Shown here in pieces: positions 62,515-64,000 of a stretch of DNA of 64,000 nt. The DNA comes from an uncultured Gammaproteobacteria bacterium (lineage in GTDB: Bacteria > Pseudomonadota > Gammaproteobacteria > Steroidobacterales > Foliamicaceae). Under the pieces are notes generated by a model. It was not told the DNA's origin. It was given only the letters and a program-made list of their open reading frames with translations, and made no database searches. Both the position numbers and the translations under genes were made by a program. Each line of letters opens with the position of its first letter. Within the stretch, counting starts at the first letter, position 1. Location: positions 1,732,212-1,796,211 of the forward strand of contig OX639965.1 in the NCBI GenBank assembly GCA_951828235.1, in the 5' to 3' direction.

Positions 62515-63144
62515 ATGAATGAAAAAGCACTGAATCTCGTGCCCATGGTCGTGGAGCAGACTGCCCGCGGCGAACGCGCCTACGACATCTATTCGCGCCT
62601 GCTCAAGGAGCGGCTGATATTCGTGGTGGGCGCCGTGGACGACCATATGGCCAACCTGATCGTGGCCCAGCTGATCTTCCTGGAATCCGAGAACCCCGGC
62701 AAGGACATCAGCCTCTACATCAATTCGCCGGGCGGCCTGGTGAGTTCCGGGCTGTCCATTTACGACACCATGCAATTCATCAAGCCCGACGTGAGCACGC
62801 TTTGCCTGGGGCAGGCCGCCAGCATGGGGGCGCTGCTCCTCGCGGGCGGCGCCAAAGGCAAGCGCTACTGCCTGCCGCACTCGCGCGTAATGATCCACCA
62901 ACCCATGGGCAGCTTTCAGGGCCAGGCGTCCGACGTGGACATTCATGCCAGGGAAATGCTCAAGACCCGGGAGCGGCTGAACCGGATACTTGCGGAACAC
63001 ACCGGCCAGCCGCTGAAGCGCATTGCCCGGGACACCGACCGGGACCATTTCATGAGCGGCGAGGAGGCCTGTTCCTACGGGCTCATCGACTGCGTGCTGG
63101 CCAGCCGGGACGAGGTGGCCGTGCCGGAAGAGGACAGCGGCTAG
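62515..63144 (+). CDS. clpP: ATP-dependent Clp protease proteolytic subunit
   Basis: 209 residues. The catalytic triad is S103 ([11 protein letters not shown]), H128 (RVMIHQP) and D173 (ARDTDRDHF). It forms the two-ring serine protease that degrades proteins delivered by ClpX or ClpA. ATG at 62515. Confidence 0.97.
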   Translation: MNEKALNLVPMVVEQTARGERAYDIYSRLLKERLIFVVGAVDDHMANLIVAQLIFLESENPGKDISLYINSPGGLVSSGLSIYDTMQFIKPDVSTLCLGQAASMGALLLAGGAKGKRYCLPHSRVMIHQPMGSFQGQASDVDIHAREMLKTRERLNRILAEHTGQPLKRIARDTDRDHFMSGEEACSYGLIDCVLASRDEVAVPEEDSG

Positions 63145-63212
63145 TGTCGAGTTACGCCCGGGCGGTTACAATGCCAGCGCGCGCGTAGGCGCAACTGCAT
63201 CGCACTAAAGCT

Positions 63213-64000
<788 letters not shown>

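Overview
The window is GC-rich chromosomal DNA, most likely from an uncultured, non-enteric gammaproteobacterium. Supporting genes are mpl (a murein-recycling ligase largely confined to beta- and gammaproteobacteria), djlA, coq7, the tig-clpP-clpX order, rplM-rpsI followed by tRNA-Gln, and large TonB-dependent receptors. TTG and GTG start codons and 4-nt ATGA/GTGA/TTGA overlaps are frequent. The placement is inferred from gene content only.

Layout. 1-13 kb: a catabolic and transport region with a partial MFS porter, a plant-type ferredoxin, a TonB-dependent receptor, a secreted protein, a HicAB toxin-antitoxin pair, Rieske dioxygenase alpha and beta subunits, and an MFS-UbiD operon facing a TPP enzyme plus EthD protein; then pheA and a DUF1244 gene. 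13-26 kb: PPi-type phosphofructokinase, adk, mpl, a secreted alpha/beta hydrolase, two ABC exporters, an S46 dipeptidyl peptidase and a secreted CbiX-like chelatase. 26-37.6 kb: a CoA-ligase-like enzyme, DUF2891, a second UbiD-family enzyme, two DUF1838 paralogues, a CPBP protease, a small regulator-membrane operon and a divergent molybdenum hydroxylase (IorAB-like) with a cytochrome c. 37.6-42.6 kb: a defence-type island with an MmeI-like restriction-modification enzyme broken by one amber codon, an ImmA/IrrE-type regulator-protease and a DUF4411 PIN-like toxin. 42.9-47 kb: a CpeT-like secreted protein, an orphan TRAP binding protein and a VOC protein. 47-55 kb: a TonB-dependent receptor, a lipoprotein built of two tandem copies of one module, and PhoB-PhoR, with a PhoB-box-like promoter in front. 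55-64 kb: conserved housekeeping genes (rplM, rpsI, tRNA-Gln, coq7, rpe, djlA, purC, tRNA-Leu, tig, clpP, clpX), interrupted by an IS5-family element and a MITE.

The least ordinary content is in the repeats. (i) Five intergenic hairpin elements share a core of about 50 nt (40 nt in one copy). Each core is enclosed by long inverted arms of 23-32 nt whose sequence differs completely from copy to copy. (ii) Three MITE-like elements and one IS5-family IS sit at YTAR tetranucleotides; three of these four sites contain the TAG stop codon of the adjacent gene, so the genes stay intact. At 57.6-59.1 kb a MITE and an IS have inserted one after the other into the same CTAG.

Functionally, the Rieske, UbiD, TPP, ligase, MFS and TonB genes suggest uptake and breakdown of aromatic or other unsaturated acids. 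The 47-55 kb block looks like a phosphate-starvation outer-membrane uptake module.
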